Assembly (NCBI RefSeq): GCF_001953985.1
Contig: NZ_MBEI01000056.1
Location: forward strand, 124,001 to 188,000
Source: Mycobacterium colombiense
GTDB taxonomy: Bacteria; Actinomycetota; Actinomycetes; Mycobacteriales; Mycobacteriaceae
Reading direction: 5' to 3'
Length of the DNA: 64,000 nucleotides
The notes beneath the pieces were generated by a model. That model made no database searches. It was not told the origin of the DNA and was given only the letters and a program-made list of their open reading frames with translations. The translations under genes were made by a program, and so were the position numbers. Shown in pieces: positions 37,100 to 44,938 of the stretch; position 1 is the stretch's first letter, and each line of letters opens with the position of its first letter.

Positions 37100-37114
37100 G
37101 AGAATACTATTCTC
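37100..37114. promoter_or_regulatory. GAGAAT-N3-ATTCTC operator, copy 2
   Basis: GAGAATactATTCTC, effectively a 7-bp-arm palindrome around C, in the divergent gap between the TetR gene and the acyl-CoA dehydrogenase gene at 37220. It can serve both promoters. Confidence 0.78.
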
Positions 37115-37219
37115 TTAGACGTGTGTATGGAAGCGTAATCGTAAGAGCGAACCCCGTCGTCGGCGGAAACCCGAATCTACCGACGCTGCGGTGCGCTCAG
37201 AACCATCCCGGGAAGTGCT

Positions 37220-38407
37220 GTGCAGCTGACGTTTGACGCCGACGTGGAGGCGTTCCGAGCCGAATTCGTGGCTTTCCTCGACGCACATCTGCCTCCCGAG
37301 GCCGAGGCGCTGGTGCGGCCGCAGTCCAGTTCGGACATCCCGGAGTGGGCCCGCCGCTGGCAACGACTGCTGTTCGACAGCGGATGGCTACAGCCCGGCA
37401 ACCCGCCGGAGTTCGGCGGGCGCAACGCCACGCTGCTGCAGCAATACGTGTACCAGGAAGAGCTGTCCCGCCGTCGCATCTATCAGAGTTTCAATCCGCA
37501 GGGAGTGGGCATCATCGCCGCGTCCTTGCTGTCGTTCGGGACACCCGAGCAGAAGCAGCGGTGGGCGGTGCCGATCCTGCGCGCGGAGATCACCGCGTCG
37601 CTGGGGATGAGCGAACCCGGCGCGGGCTCGGATCTCGCGTCGCTGAAGACGCGCGCTGTGCGCTCGTCTGATTCAGAAGGCGACCACTTCGTCGTCAACG
37701 GCCAGAAGGTGTGGACCTCGGGCGCCCATCACGCCGATGTGTTGCTGACATTCGTGCGCACCGACCCGGACGCGCCAAAACACAAGGGCATCAGCGCTTT
37801 ACTGATTCCGACCGACACCCCCGGTGTGGTCCGTCGCTCCTTCGCCTCGGTGGGCGACATCGAAGATGTCGACTTCAACGAGGTGTTCTTCACCGATGCG
37901 CGGGTGCCGGCTGAGAACTTGGTGGGGGAGCTCAACGCCGGCTGGCGCGTCGCGACCGGTTCGCTCGGCCACGAACGCGCGATGCTGTGGCTGGATTACG
38001 CAAACATGTTGCACGCGTTGACCGTCGAGTCCAGCCCCGCAGGGTCCGTGCAGCGGGATCACTACGCGACGCTGGTGATGGATTTCTACGCGATGCGGCT
38101 GCTGGGTTCGGCGACGCTGGCCAAAGCCGCGCGCGGCGAGGAGGACGTGCCCGCCCAGTCGGTGCTCAAGCTGCTCGGCTCGGAGGCGATGCAACGTGCC
38201 AGCGAGGACGCCCTCAACGCCAAGGACGGCGACGGGCTGGCACTGCGTGCGGTCACGGCCCCGTTCGCGCCGCTCAACCTGGACAGCCACTACGGCAGCT
38301 GGTTCGACCGGTACACCCGCACCTTCGCCGCGACCATCGCCGGCGGTACGTCGGAAATTCAGCGCAACATCATCGCCGAACGCGTGCTCGGGCTGCCGCG
38401 CAATTGA
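37220..38407 (+). CDS. Acyl-CoA dehydrogenase (FadE type), paralogue of the one at 61673
   Basis: A 395-residue FAD-dependent acyl-CoA dehydrogenase. SLGMSEPGAGSDLA and VNGQKVWTSGAHHAD are the flavin/substrate segments, and the C terminus reads IAGGTSEIQRNIIAERVLG. The usual catalytic Glu of YEGT is Gly, as in many actinobacterial FadE proteins where the base lies elsewhere or in a partner subunit. It closely resembles the protein at 61673 throughout (both begin MQLTFD.DVEAFRAEF). The rightward promoter carries operator copy 2. Its substrate is probably a branched or cyclic acyl-CoA. Confidence 0.88.
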   Translation: MQLTFDADVEAFRAEFVAFLDAHLPPEAEALVRPQSSSDIPEWARRWQRLLFDSGWLQPGNPPEFGGRNATLLQQYVYQEELSRRRIYQSFNPQGVGIIAASLLSFGTPEQKQRWAVPILRAEITASLGMSEPGAGSDLASLKTRAVRSSDSEGDHFVVNGQKVWTSGAHHADVLLTFVRTDPDAPKHKGISALLIPTDTPGVVRRSFASVGDIEDVDFNEVFFTDARVPAENLVGELNAGWRVATGSLGHERAMLWLDYANMLHALTVESSPAGSVQRDHYATLVMDFYAMRLLGSATLAKAARGEEDVPAQSVLKLLGSEAMQRASEDALNAKDGDGLALRAVTAPFAPLNLDSHYGSWFDRYTRTFAATIAGGTSEIQRNIIAERVLGLPRN

Positions 38408-38415
38408 GCTGCGCG

Positions 38416-38685
38416 TCAGTGGTTCCGGGCGTCCAGCTGGGCGTAGTAGGCGATGGCGACCAGTCCCGCCACTATCGCGATTGCCCCTAAAACCATGCCG
38501 GCCACGGCAGTTCGGGGGTTGTTCGCCTCCCCGCGCCCGACCCGTCGCCGGGCGATGTCACCCGTCACCACCGCCGCGATGCCGAAGGGCACCCCGAGCA
38601 GCAACCAGCAGGTGAGGAGTCCCACCAGGCCCAGCAGCACCGAGGCGACGCCGAACTGGTTTTGTGGTGCGTCGGGGTGACTCAT
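38416..38685 (-). CDS. Small DUF4190-type membrane protein
   Basis: An 89-residue protein from the ATG at 38685 with two hydrophobic helices (about 11-35 and 60-83) separated by a short basic loop containing GDIARRRVGRGE. This two-helix layout with GIAAVVTGDIA matches DUF4190 proteins common in actinobacteria, function unknown. It is convergent with the acyl-CoA dehydrogenase gene (8-bp gap). Confidence 0.72.
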   Translation of the reverse strand: MSHPDAPQNQFGVASVLLGLVGLLTCWLLLGVPFGIAAVVTGDIARRRVGRGEANNPRTAVAGMVLGAIAIVAGLVAIAYYAQLDARNH

Positions 38686-38821
38686 TGGGTCCCAACCTCC
38701 TCGGGCTGACGGCCGGCGCCGGTTGGCCGCCGCGCCCAGTCTGCTCCGAGCTGCGTTCGCGGGACAAGAAACGGGGCGTACCGCGCCTGACGCCCGGGTG
38801 GTACCGCCCGGGACGCGTCCG

Positions 38822-39652
38822 TTACAGCTGCGCGAGCCGCGGCGCAGATCCGGCCGCCACCACCGCTTTTCCGGCGGCACGCGTCAGTTCGCGAGAGCTG
38901 CCCAGTAGTCCGTCGAGAATCAGCGACCGCTTGATGTGGTGGTGCAGCGGATGCTCGGCGGTGAAGCCGATTCCGCCCAGCACCTGCTGGCAGTGGCGTG
39001 CGGCGGTCAGCGCGGCCTGGCCGGCCGCGGCCTTGGCCAACAGGGAAGCCAGTCCCTGCGGGTCGTCGCACTCCGTGGCGGCCTGCAGTGTGGCCTCGGC
39101 ACCCTCGATCGCGACGAGTGTCTCGGCCAGCCGGTGCCGGATCGCCTGGAACGAGCTGATGTGCCGGCCGAACTGAACGCGGTCCACGGCGTGTTGACGG
39201 GCCAGTGACAGCATGGCGCGGCTGGTGCCGACCAGCCACCAACCCAGCGCTCGCCAACCCGCTTGCAGGGCGGCTGACGGCAAGGGATTGTCCTGCGGCA
39301 CAGGGTGTATCGGCAGCAGCTCGTCGATCGCCGAGCCGGGGTGGTCGCGGCGTTCCCACAGCACCCAGGAGCCGCCGGCGAACGGCAGCGGCAGGGTGCC
39401 CCCCGGGGCGTCGCCCGCCGCGCGCAGCACCACGTCGTTGAGCACGGGGGCGTGCGCGCCGGTCTCACCGAGCAGCTTGAACACCAGAGGGATTGCGAGG
39501 TCTGGCATTTCGTCGAGCATGTCGCGCCAGCCGAGGTCCGTCAGCGCCGCGTCAAGCTTGGCTCCCGAGGCGGCGCTCATCGTCGTCCGCAACGAGTCCG
39601 CCAGCAGGCGCAGCGATTCGGGGTCTGACTCGGTGTCTGCCGAAGGGGCCAC
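38822..39652 (-). CDS. Acyl-CoA dehydrogenase, small/C-terminal-type subunit
   Basis: A 276-residue FadE-like protein lacking the N-terminal helical domain. The recognisable part is the C-terminal bundle (AVDRVQFGRHISSFQAIRHRLAE and QVLGGIGFTAEHPLHHHIKRS), preceded by a poorly conserved beta-domain. Such half-like proteins pair with a full subunit in the alpha2-beta2 acyl-CoA dehydrogenases of steroid side-chain degradation. It follows the 39656 gene by 3 bp (GTG start at 39652), fitting an obligate heteromer. The usual catalytic Glu is not evident here. Confidence 0.82.
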   Translation of the reverse strand: MAPSADTESDPESLRLLADSLRTTMSAASGAKLDAALTDLGWRDMLDEMPDLAIPLVFKLLGETGAHAPVLNDVVLRAAGDAPGGTLPLPFAGGSWVLWERRDHPGSAIDELLPIHPVPQDNPLPSAALQAGWRALGWWLVGTSRAMLSLARQHAVDRVQFGRHISSFQAIRHRLAETLVAIEGAEATLQAATECDDPQGLASLLAKAAAGQAALTAARHCQQVLGGIGFTAEHPLHHHIKRSLILDGLLGSSRELTRAAGKAVVAAGSAPRLAQL

Positions 39653-39655
39653 TGT

Positions 39656-40753
39656 TCACTCCTTCCCGAGGTCGAGCAGCCGGCGGGCGATGATATTGCG
39701 CTGGATCTCGGCGGTGCCGCCGTAGATCGTTGCCGCGCGCGAGTACAGGTATTCCGAACGCCACGGCGTGTCGTCGAGCTCGAGCGTCCCCGCCAACACA
39801 TCGCGGACGGTGTCGTAGAGCCGCTGCTCGGCGGAGGCCAGGAGCACCTTGTCGATGGAGGTGTCCGGTCCCAGTCGGGCGCCGTCGCGCATGCGGTGCT
39901 GAGTGGCACGCGACCGGCAGCGCAACGTGTGCAGCGCCAGATAGGCTCCGCCGAGCGCGGATTCGTCGGGCTCGCCGGTTGCGGACGCCGCGGTGATCAG
40001 GTCGTCGAAACGCGAATAGAGGTAGGCGATGCGCTGCCAGAAACAGGCGGAACGCTCAAAGGGCAGTAGGTCCATGGCCAGTCGCCAGCCGTCGCCGGGC
40101 TTGCCCAGCATCCGGCTGGCCGGGATCACCACGTCGTCGTAGTACACCTCGCAGAATTCGTCGACACCGTGCATCGTCCGCAGCGGACGGACGGTGATGC
40201 CCGGAGTATCGAGGTCGACGAAGAACGCGGTGATTCCGTCGTGCCCGGGCGCGGTGCGGGTCAGCAGCACGCACCGGGTGGAAAACTGCGCGAAGCTGGT
40301 CCAGACCTTTTGGCCGTTGACGATCCAATTGTCGCCGTCCTGGACGGCGCGGGTGGTCAGCGATGCCAGGTCGCTGCCGGACCCCGGCTCGGAAAAGCCT
40401 TGGCACCACTGCTCTTCGCCGCTGAGCAGGCGCGGCACCATCTCCTTGGCGAGCTCCGCCGGCGCGTAGTCGATCATCGTGGGCGCGAGCACCTCGAGCA
40501 TCGAGTAGGGGCCGGGTTCGGCCAGTCGGCGGCCCACCACTTCCTCGCCGACGATCGCGCGCAGCACCGCGGGACCGCCCAACCCACCGACCTCGACCGG
40601 CCAGCCGAACCGCATCCAATCGGCGTCGTAGAGCGCACGGCTGACCCGGGCGAACTGCCGCATGTGCCCCTGCAGCGAGTGGTCGGGCTCGGGGGTCAGA
40701 TCGTTGTCGTCGAGCCACGCGCGCAGGTCGGCCCGGAACTGCTCGACATTCAC
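39656..40753 (-). CDS. Acyl-CoA dehydrogenase, large subunit of probable heteromer
   Basis: A 365-residue acyl-CoA dehydrogenase. QGFSEPGSGSDLASL and VNGQKVWTSFAQFS are the flavin-contact blocks; IYGGTAEIQRNIIARRLL ends the protein. Together with the adjacent smaller homologue it resembles FadE/ChsE heterotetramers that oxidise steroid side-chain CoA thioesters. It is part of a seven-gene minus-strand operon led by the CMD-fold gene at 44550. Confidence 0.87.
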   Translation of the reverse strand: MNVEQFRADLRAWLDDNDLTPEPDHSLQGHMRQFARVSRALYDADWMRFGWPVEVGGLGGPAVLRAIVGEEVVGRRLAEPGPYSMLEVLAPTMIDYAPAELAKEMVPRLLSGEEQWCQGFSEPGSGSDLASLTTRAVQDGDNWIVNGQKVWTSFAQFSTRCVLLTRTAPGHDGITAFFVDLDTPGITVRPLRTMHGVDEFCEVYYDDVVIPASRMLGKPGDGWRLAMDLLPFERSACFWQRIAYLYSRFDDLITAASATGEPDESALGGAYLALHTLRCRSRATQHRMRDGARLGPDTSIDKVLLASAEQRLYDTVRDVLAGTLELDDTPWRSEYLYSRAATIYGGTAEIQRNIIARRLLDLGKE

Positions 40754-40770
40754 TTCGATTGGTCGGCTCC

Positions 40771-41226
40771 TTAAGTCGTTGTCTGGGCCGCAGAGTCACC
40801 GGCGGGACGCCCGATGGCGTGCGGGCGTCCGGAGTCGTGCACGCCGCTGCGGCGGATGAAGGTCATGGCGCGGGTCTTCAACCGCCACCCGTCGGCGGTC
40901 CGCAGATAGGTGTCGCGGTAGTAGCCGATCCTCATGTCGTGAGTGGCGTGATCGATGAAGCACAGCGGTTGGGTGCCGGTGGCCGCGTCCCCGTCCAGGT
41001 CGACCACCGCGGTTCCGGTGAGGAACAAGCCCTTTGGGGCCGCGGCCACCAATTCCGGGAACCGGCTCAGGCTATAGGTTTCACCGAAAGCGCTGTAGGT
41101 GCCGTCGGGAGTGAACACGGCGACGAGTCCCTCGATGTCCCCCTGAGTGATCGTGACCGCGTAGCGGCCGAGCAGCTGCTGAATCTCGACCAGGTCGTCA
41201 GTTCTGGTTGGCTGATTTGTCGACAT
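40771..41226 (-). CDS. SnoaL-like / NTF2-fold protein
   Basis: A 151-residue SnoaL_4-type protein (IQQLLGRYAVTITQGDIEGLVAVFTPDG then THDMRIGYYRDTYLRTADGWRLKTRAMTF). NTF2-fold proteins in catabolic operons act as isomerases, dehydratases or small accessory subunits. The last 20-odd residues are low-complexity. It overlaps the upstream amidohydrolase gene by 29 bp, so the two are translationally coupled. Confidence 0.8.
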   Translation of the reverse strand: MSTNQPTRTDDLVEIQQLLGRYAVTITQGDIEGLVAVFTPDGTYSAFGETYSLSRFPELVAAAPKGLFLTGTAVVDLDGDAATGTQPLCFIDHATHDMRIGYYRDTYLRTADGWRLKTRAMTFIRRSGVHDSGRPHAIGRPAGDSAAQTTT

Positions 41227-42424
41227 AGACCTTGCCGCCTTTCATCACGAAGCTGACGTTCCGGGTAACGGTGATGTCTTCCAACGGGTTTCCTGGCACC
41301 GCGATGATATCGGCGAGCTGGCCCGTCGCGAGGCGCCCCCGGTCGGTGACATTGATGAGCTCGGCCGCGGTCGTGGTGGCGGCCCGCAGCACCGCCAGCG
41401 GCGGCATGCCCCATTCCACCAGCGTGACGAGCTCGTCGGCGTTTTTGCCGTGCGGGATGGCCGGGGCATCGGTGCCGACCGCGATCTTCACCCCGGCCTC
41501 GTAGGCGGCCTTGATCGAAGTTTCGGCCTTGGGGAACATCTCGGCCGCCTTGTCCTGCAATGCTTTCGGGGCGCGAGACACGTCCATCGCCTGGGCAAGC
41601 CTGCGGGTGGTCACCAGGAACCTGTCGTTGTCGACCAGCATCTGGATGGCCTCGTCGTCCATCAGGAACCCGTGCTCGATGCAGTCGATACCGCACGCGA
41701 CCGCGTGCTTGACCGCTTCCGCTCCATGGGTGTGCGCGGCGACGCGTAGCCCACGCCGGTGCGCCTCGTCGACGATCGCCCGCAGTTCCTCGTCCGAATA
41801 ATGTTGTGCACCAGCCTCACCGGTCAGTGACATCACGCCGCCGGAAACGCACACCTTGATCAATTGGGCGCCGTGCTTGATCTGGTAGCGCACCGCCTTG
41901 CGGATCTCGTCGACCCCGTTGGCGATGCCCTCTTCGACCGTGAGCTCGAGCGCGCCCGGCATGAACGCGGCGAACATCGTCGGGTCCAGATGCCCGCCGG
42001 TGGGTGTGATCGCGTGGCCGGCCGGGACGATTCGCGGCCCTTCGACCCACCCTGCGTCAATGGCCTTGCCCAGCGCCACATCGAGCAGGTAGCCACCGGT
42101 CTTGACGAACAAGCCCAGGTTGCGCACGGTGGTGAAACCGGCGCGCAGCGTGCGTCGGGCGTTGCCGATTGCGCGCAGCACCCGCGTTGGCGGGTCGTCC
42201 TGTACTTGGGACAGCCCCGGCGTCTCGCCGCGCCCGCCCATCAGGAGGTTGACCTCCATGTCCATCAGGCCCGGCAACAGAATCTGGTCGCCGAGATCGA
42301 TGATTTCGCCTTCGGGCTCGCCGCCGGCGCCGACGATCCGATCGTCCTCGATCTTCAGGATGCCGGGCCGAACGATCTCGCCGCTGTCAACGTCGAGCAG
42401 CCCTGCGGCCTTGAGCGTCAGCAC
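41198..42424 (-). CDS. Amidohydrolase (imidazolonepropionase-like) with altered HxH motif
   Basis: A 408-residue amidohydrolase-superfamily protein with the typical beta-sandwich N terminus, TIM barrel and sandwich C terminus. The mid-barrel His residues (VAAHTHGAEAVKHAV, IEHGFL) and the final Asp (GTDAPAIPHG) are present. The N-terminal metal motif, normally DMHVHL, reads MDMEVNLL, so both His are replaced by Glu and Asn. Metal binding must differ from the standard binuclear type. It could open a lactone or cyclic amide formed in the pathway (inference). Confidence 0.82.
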   Translation of the reverse strand: MLTLKAAGLLDVDSGEIVRPGILKIEDDRIVGAGGEPEGEIIDLGDQILLPGLMDMEVNLLMGGRGETPGLSQVQDDPPTRVLRAIGNARRTLRAGFTTVRNLGLFVKTGGYLLDVALGKAIDAGWVEGPRIVPAGHAITPTGGHLDPTMFAAFMPGALELTVEEGIANGVDEIRKAVRYQIKHGAQLIKVCVSGGVMSLTGEAGAQHYSDEELRAIVDEAHRRGLRVAAHTHGAEAVKHAVACGIDCIEHGFLMDDEAIQMLVDNDRFLVTTRRLAQAMDVSRAPKALQDKAAEMFPKAETSIKAAYEAGVKIAVGTDAPAIPHGKNADELVTLVEWGMPPLAVLRAATTTAAELINVTDRGRLATGQLADIIAVPGNPLEDITVTRNVSFVMKGGKVYVDKSANQN

Positions 42425-42427
42425 CGG

Positions 42428-42751
42428 CTAGATCACCGGTTCCCGGAGTACTTCAACCCACGCGGCGCCGCTGTCCGGGACGCGCGGTTGTTTCCACGCC
42501 TCGATGGGGAATGAAATCATGACCAGTGACTGCATCATGTGCATCAATGTCTTTGCGTCATCGGGCAAGTCGTCCAAAGGGAACTTGTCGCAGTAGGCGA
42601 TGACGTCGTTCAGCAACGGGAACGCGACGTCGTAGAACTCCTGCATCTCGGCCATCGTCGAGGCCAGTCGCTTGGCGTAGCGCTCGGGCTCGGTGGCCAG
42701 GTCCCAATCGACAAAGGGCTCGAGGGCGGCGAATTCAGACGGTAGCGCCAT
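42428..42751 (-). CDS. Small conserved protein coupled to the Rieske oxygenase gene
   Basis: A 107-residue acidic protein, mainly helical (ERYAKRLASTMAEMQEFYDVAFPLLNDVIAYCD then DAKTLMHMMQSLVMISFPIEAW), with no signal or membrane segment and no family I recognise. It starts 17 bp inside the Rieske gene and ends 3 bp before the next gene. Tight coupling suggests an accessory or assembly factor for the oxygenase. Confidence 0.65.
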   Translation of the reverse strand: MALPSEFAALEPFVDWDLATEPERYAKRLASTMAEMQEFYDVAFPLLNDVIAYCDKFPLDDLPDDAKTLMHMMQSLVMISFPIEAWKQPRVPDSGAAWVEVLREPVI

Positions 42752-44012
42752 TGCGCTGGTACTCCTTCACGTAGTCACTGGTCGTCTTGTGCAGGTGGCG
42801 GATCAAGACTTCCTGGTCGCACAGCAGGAACTCCTTGACGGCCCGGGTGCCGATCATGGTCTGCGTCGCTTCCAGGGTGTTGGCGTCCTGCAGCGCGTAC
42901 TCCTTGAACGTCACGGCGGCCAGCTCCTGGGCCAGACGCTCGCGCGCATTGCGCGGCGGCACGAAATACAGCGAGGACTCGAAGATGTGCTTGTCCACCG
43001 CGGTCGGCCAGTAGTGGTAGGTCAGGTACCAGCCCGGCTCCCAGATCAGCAGCATGAAGTTCGGGTAGAAGAGCCACGAGTCGATGCCCCACTGCGGCAC
43101 CCGCTTCACGTTGACACCCGGTGGCAGCTCGAGGTTTTCGATGATCTCCGGCTTGTCCCACGGACCGAACAGACCGCTGCGCAGCACCTGGTCCATCGGC
43201 TTCACCATGCTCATGTCCACCGGCGGCGCCTGGCCACCCCAGGTCGATTGCAGGTTGTGCGGTCCGGCCAGTTCGTAGTGCAGTGCCTCGTAGCCGAACT
43301 TCTGGATCTTGGCGGCTTCTTCCTTGGTGTACTGCCCCTGGTGCAGGATCGGCGCGTGGTAGAACTCGACGAACGCGTCGATGAACAACTTCCAGTTGCT
43401 GCCGACTTCGGCCCGGTAGGAGTAGGTCTCCGTCATCTCGCCGAAGGGGTAGCCCTCGATGCTCTTGGCCAGCGGCCCGAGGTAGTCGATCAGCGGCGCT
43501 GCGTTGTCGTCGAAGTTGATGAAGATGAAGCCTTCCCATACCTCGCAGCGGACGGCTGCCAGGCCGTAGTCGCTCTTGTCGACGTTGAAGAACTCCTCCG
43601 GCTGCTGGATGAAGGTCAGCTCACCGTCGAGGCTGTAGCGCCAGGCGTGGTACTTGCAGGTGAACTGCCGGCAGGTGCCGGAGGTCTCCTCGTTGGGAAA
43701 GTCGTTCCACACCAACTTGTTTCCGCGGTGCCGGCAGACGTTGTGGTACGCCTTGACGGTCCCGTCCTTGGTCTTGGTGATGATTACCGACGTGCCCTTG
43801 CCGGCCGACGGCAGTTCCCTGGTGAAGTAGCTGCCGGTGCGGGGGAGTCGCTCGACCCGGCCGACGTTGAGCCAGGTCTTCTTGAAGACGGCTTCGCGCT
43901 CGGCCTCGAAGAACGCCGGGTCGATGGAGTCGGTGTAGTCGACCGGCGCGGTCCCCAGGTCGGGGTAGTTTTCTGTCCAGCTGCCGGCGGCTGGCTTGGG
44001 GAAGTGCGGCAA
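42735..44012 (-). CDS. Rieske non-heme iron oxygenase, alpha subunit
   Basis: A 425-residue ring-hydroxylating oxygenase alpha subunit. The Rieske 2Fe-2S motif is CRHRGNKLV then CKYHAWRY (C-x-H and C-x2-H). The catalytic Fe(II) site is in the FVEFYHAPILH region with a downstream acidic ligand. It would use a ferredoxin to add oxygen to a ring or oxidise a methyl or amine. The start is TTG at 44012 because GAGGAG (44021-44026) lies eight bases upstream and no in-frame ATG fits. No beta subunit is adjacent, as in alpha3-type enzymes such as KshA; the adjacent 107-residue protein is not a beta subunit. Confidence 0.88.
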   Translation of the reverse strand: MPHFPKPAAGSWTENYPDLGTAPVDYTDSIDPAFFEAEREAVFKKTWLNVGRVERLPRTGSYFTRELPSAGKGTSVIITKTKDGTVKAYHNVCRHRGNKLVWNDFPNEETSGTCRQFTCKYHAWRYSLDGELTFIQQPEEFFNVDKSDYGLAAVRCEVWEGFIFINFDDNAAPLIDYLGPLAKSIEGYPFGEMTETYSYRAEVGSNWKLFIDAFVEFYHAPILHQGQYTKEEAAKIQKFGYEALHYELAGPHNLQSTWGGQAPPVDMSMVKPMDQVLRSGLFGPWDKPEIIENLELPPGVNVKRVPQWGIDSWLFYPNFMLLIWEPGWYLTYHYWPTAVDKHIFESSLYFVPPRNARERLAQELAAVTFKEYALQDANTLEATQTMIGTRAVKEFLLCDQEVLIRHLHKTTSDYVKEYQRNGATV

Positions 44013-44020
44013 CGTTCTTA

Positions 44021-44026
44021 CTCCTC
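44021..44026 (-). promoter_or_regulatory. Shine-Dalgarno GAGGAG deciding the TTG start of the Rieske gene
   Basis: GAGGAG on the minus strand, eight bases before TTG at 44012; it supports the rare start codon over a longer frame reaching upstream. Confidence 0.65.
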
Positions 44027-44031
44027 TTGTG

Positions 44032-44550
44032 TCAGTGCTGTTCGGCGTGTTCGAGCTGGATGCCAAAAGTGTTGAAGGCCATGGCCAGCAGCGCATAGCA
44101 GCCGACCGTGAAGACGAAATCCATGCGTTGCTGGTCGTTGAGGCGCTCGCCGAGTGCCGCCCAGGTCTGGTCGGACAGCTCCGATTTCTGGTCGAGCTCG
44201 TCGACCCCGGTGATCACGGCTTGGTCGAACGCGTCGGCAGCCTCACCTTGTTGCAGGGCCGCGATCTGGTCGTCGGTGATCCCTTCGTCCTTGGCCATCC
44301 TCACGTGGTGCGACCACTCGTAGGCACACTGCCGGCGATGGGCCACCCGCAGGATGGCCAGCTCGCGGATGCGCGGCGGCAGCGTGGACGTCATCAACAG
44401 GTGGACGTTGAATCGGAGAAACGACTTGGCCAGCGCCGGGTGGTGAGCCAGCGTGGAGAGCGCGTTGTTGTTGGCCGCGTCACGCATGGCCGAGAGTGCC
44501 TGCTGGGTTGCCTCGTCCCACTGGTCAGCGGGCAGCGGCTGCAAGCGCAT
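44032..44550 (-). CDS. Carboxymuconolactone decarboxylase-fold protein
   Basis: A 172-residue CMD/AhpD-fold protein. LPPRIRELAILRVAHRRQCAYEWSHHVRMA is the family core, with a single Cys followed by YEWSHH rather than the AhpD CxxC, so peroxidase function is unlikely and decarboxylase/isomerase-like or binding roles are more plausible. It is the first gene of the seven-gene minus-strand operon, with operator copy 3 starting 23 bp upstream of its ATG. Confidence 0.84.
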   Translation of the reverse strand: MRLQPLPADQWDEATQQALSAMRDAANNNALSTLAHHPALAKSFLRFNVHLLMTSTLPPRIRELAILRVAHRRQCAYEWSHHVRMAKDEGITDDQIAALQQGEAADAFDQAVITGVDELDQKSELSDQTWAALGERLNDQQRMDFVFTVGCYALLAMAFNTFGIQLEHAEQH

Positions 44551-44572
44551 TAGCAGTGTCCTCTCGGTGAAA

Positions 44573-44587
44573 GAGAATCATATTCTC
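44573..44587. promoter_or_regulatory. GAGAAT-N3-ATTCTC operator, copy 3
   Basis: GAGAATcatATTCTC, identical arms to copies 1 and 2, directly upstream of the CMD-fold/Rieske operon. Confidence 0.78.
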
Positions 44588-44834
44588 ATTTGCAACTAAC
44601 AGACTGGCACGAAACGCCCGCCCGGTCAATGCCGGCGTGCTGGGCGGCAACAGTGTGGCGGCTACCCAGTGCACCCAGGCGGCGACACGGCACAAAACTC
44701 GCCCGGGGCCCCGCACCAACGTGTCACGCCGGGTCCTACCTCACCGCACTGCTGCTCGGCGCCGGGAAACTCGCCGATTCGCTCGGCCGCTGGTCAGGCG
44801 GGTGTGGGCGGGCTCAGCAACCTATGGATGTTGA

Positions 44835-44861
44835 TTCTCGTCTGACGAGAAGATAGTTTTC
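44835..44861. promoter_or_regulatory. Perfect 17-bp inverted repeat overlapping a degenerate GAGAAT operator
   Basis: TTCTCGTC-t-GACGAGAA (44835-44851) has perfect 8-bp arms. GAGAAGataGTTTTC (44847-44861) keeps the 15-bp spacing of the operator with two arm mismatches. Both lie about 80-100 bp before the amidohydrolase start and could form the right-hand regulatory site of this divergent gap. Confidence 0.6.
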
Positions 44862-44938
44862 ATTTTAGTGATCTTGGCACGGGACAGCGATTCGCCGAGG
44901 CTGTAATCGATCCGGTGGATCCGATGGAAGGGACGGCC

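Larger units (their letters stand above)
44551..44938. other. Divergent regulatory region, no gene
   Basis: A 388-bp gap between the two largest operons of the island. Short open frames here lack family features and ribosome sites. It holds operator copy 3 (44573-44587) for the leftward operon and, near the right end, a perfect inverted repeat plus a degenerate operator (44835-44861) for the rightward operon. The central 44600-44800 shows nothing I can name. Confidence 0.7.

Noticed and set aside
44590..44856. 88-codon open frame in the divergent gap
   Set aside because: No ribosome site or conserved pattern, and it overlaps operator sequences.
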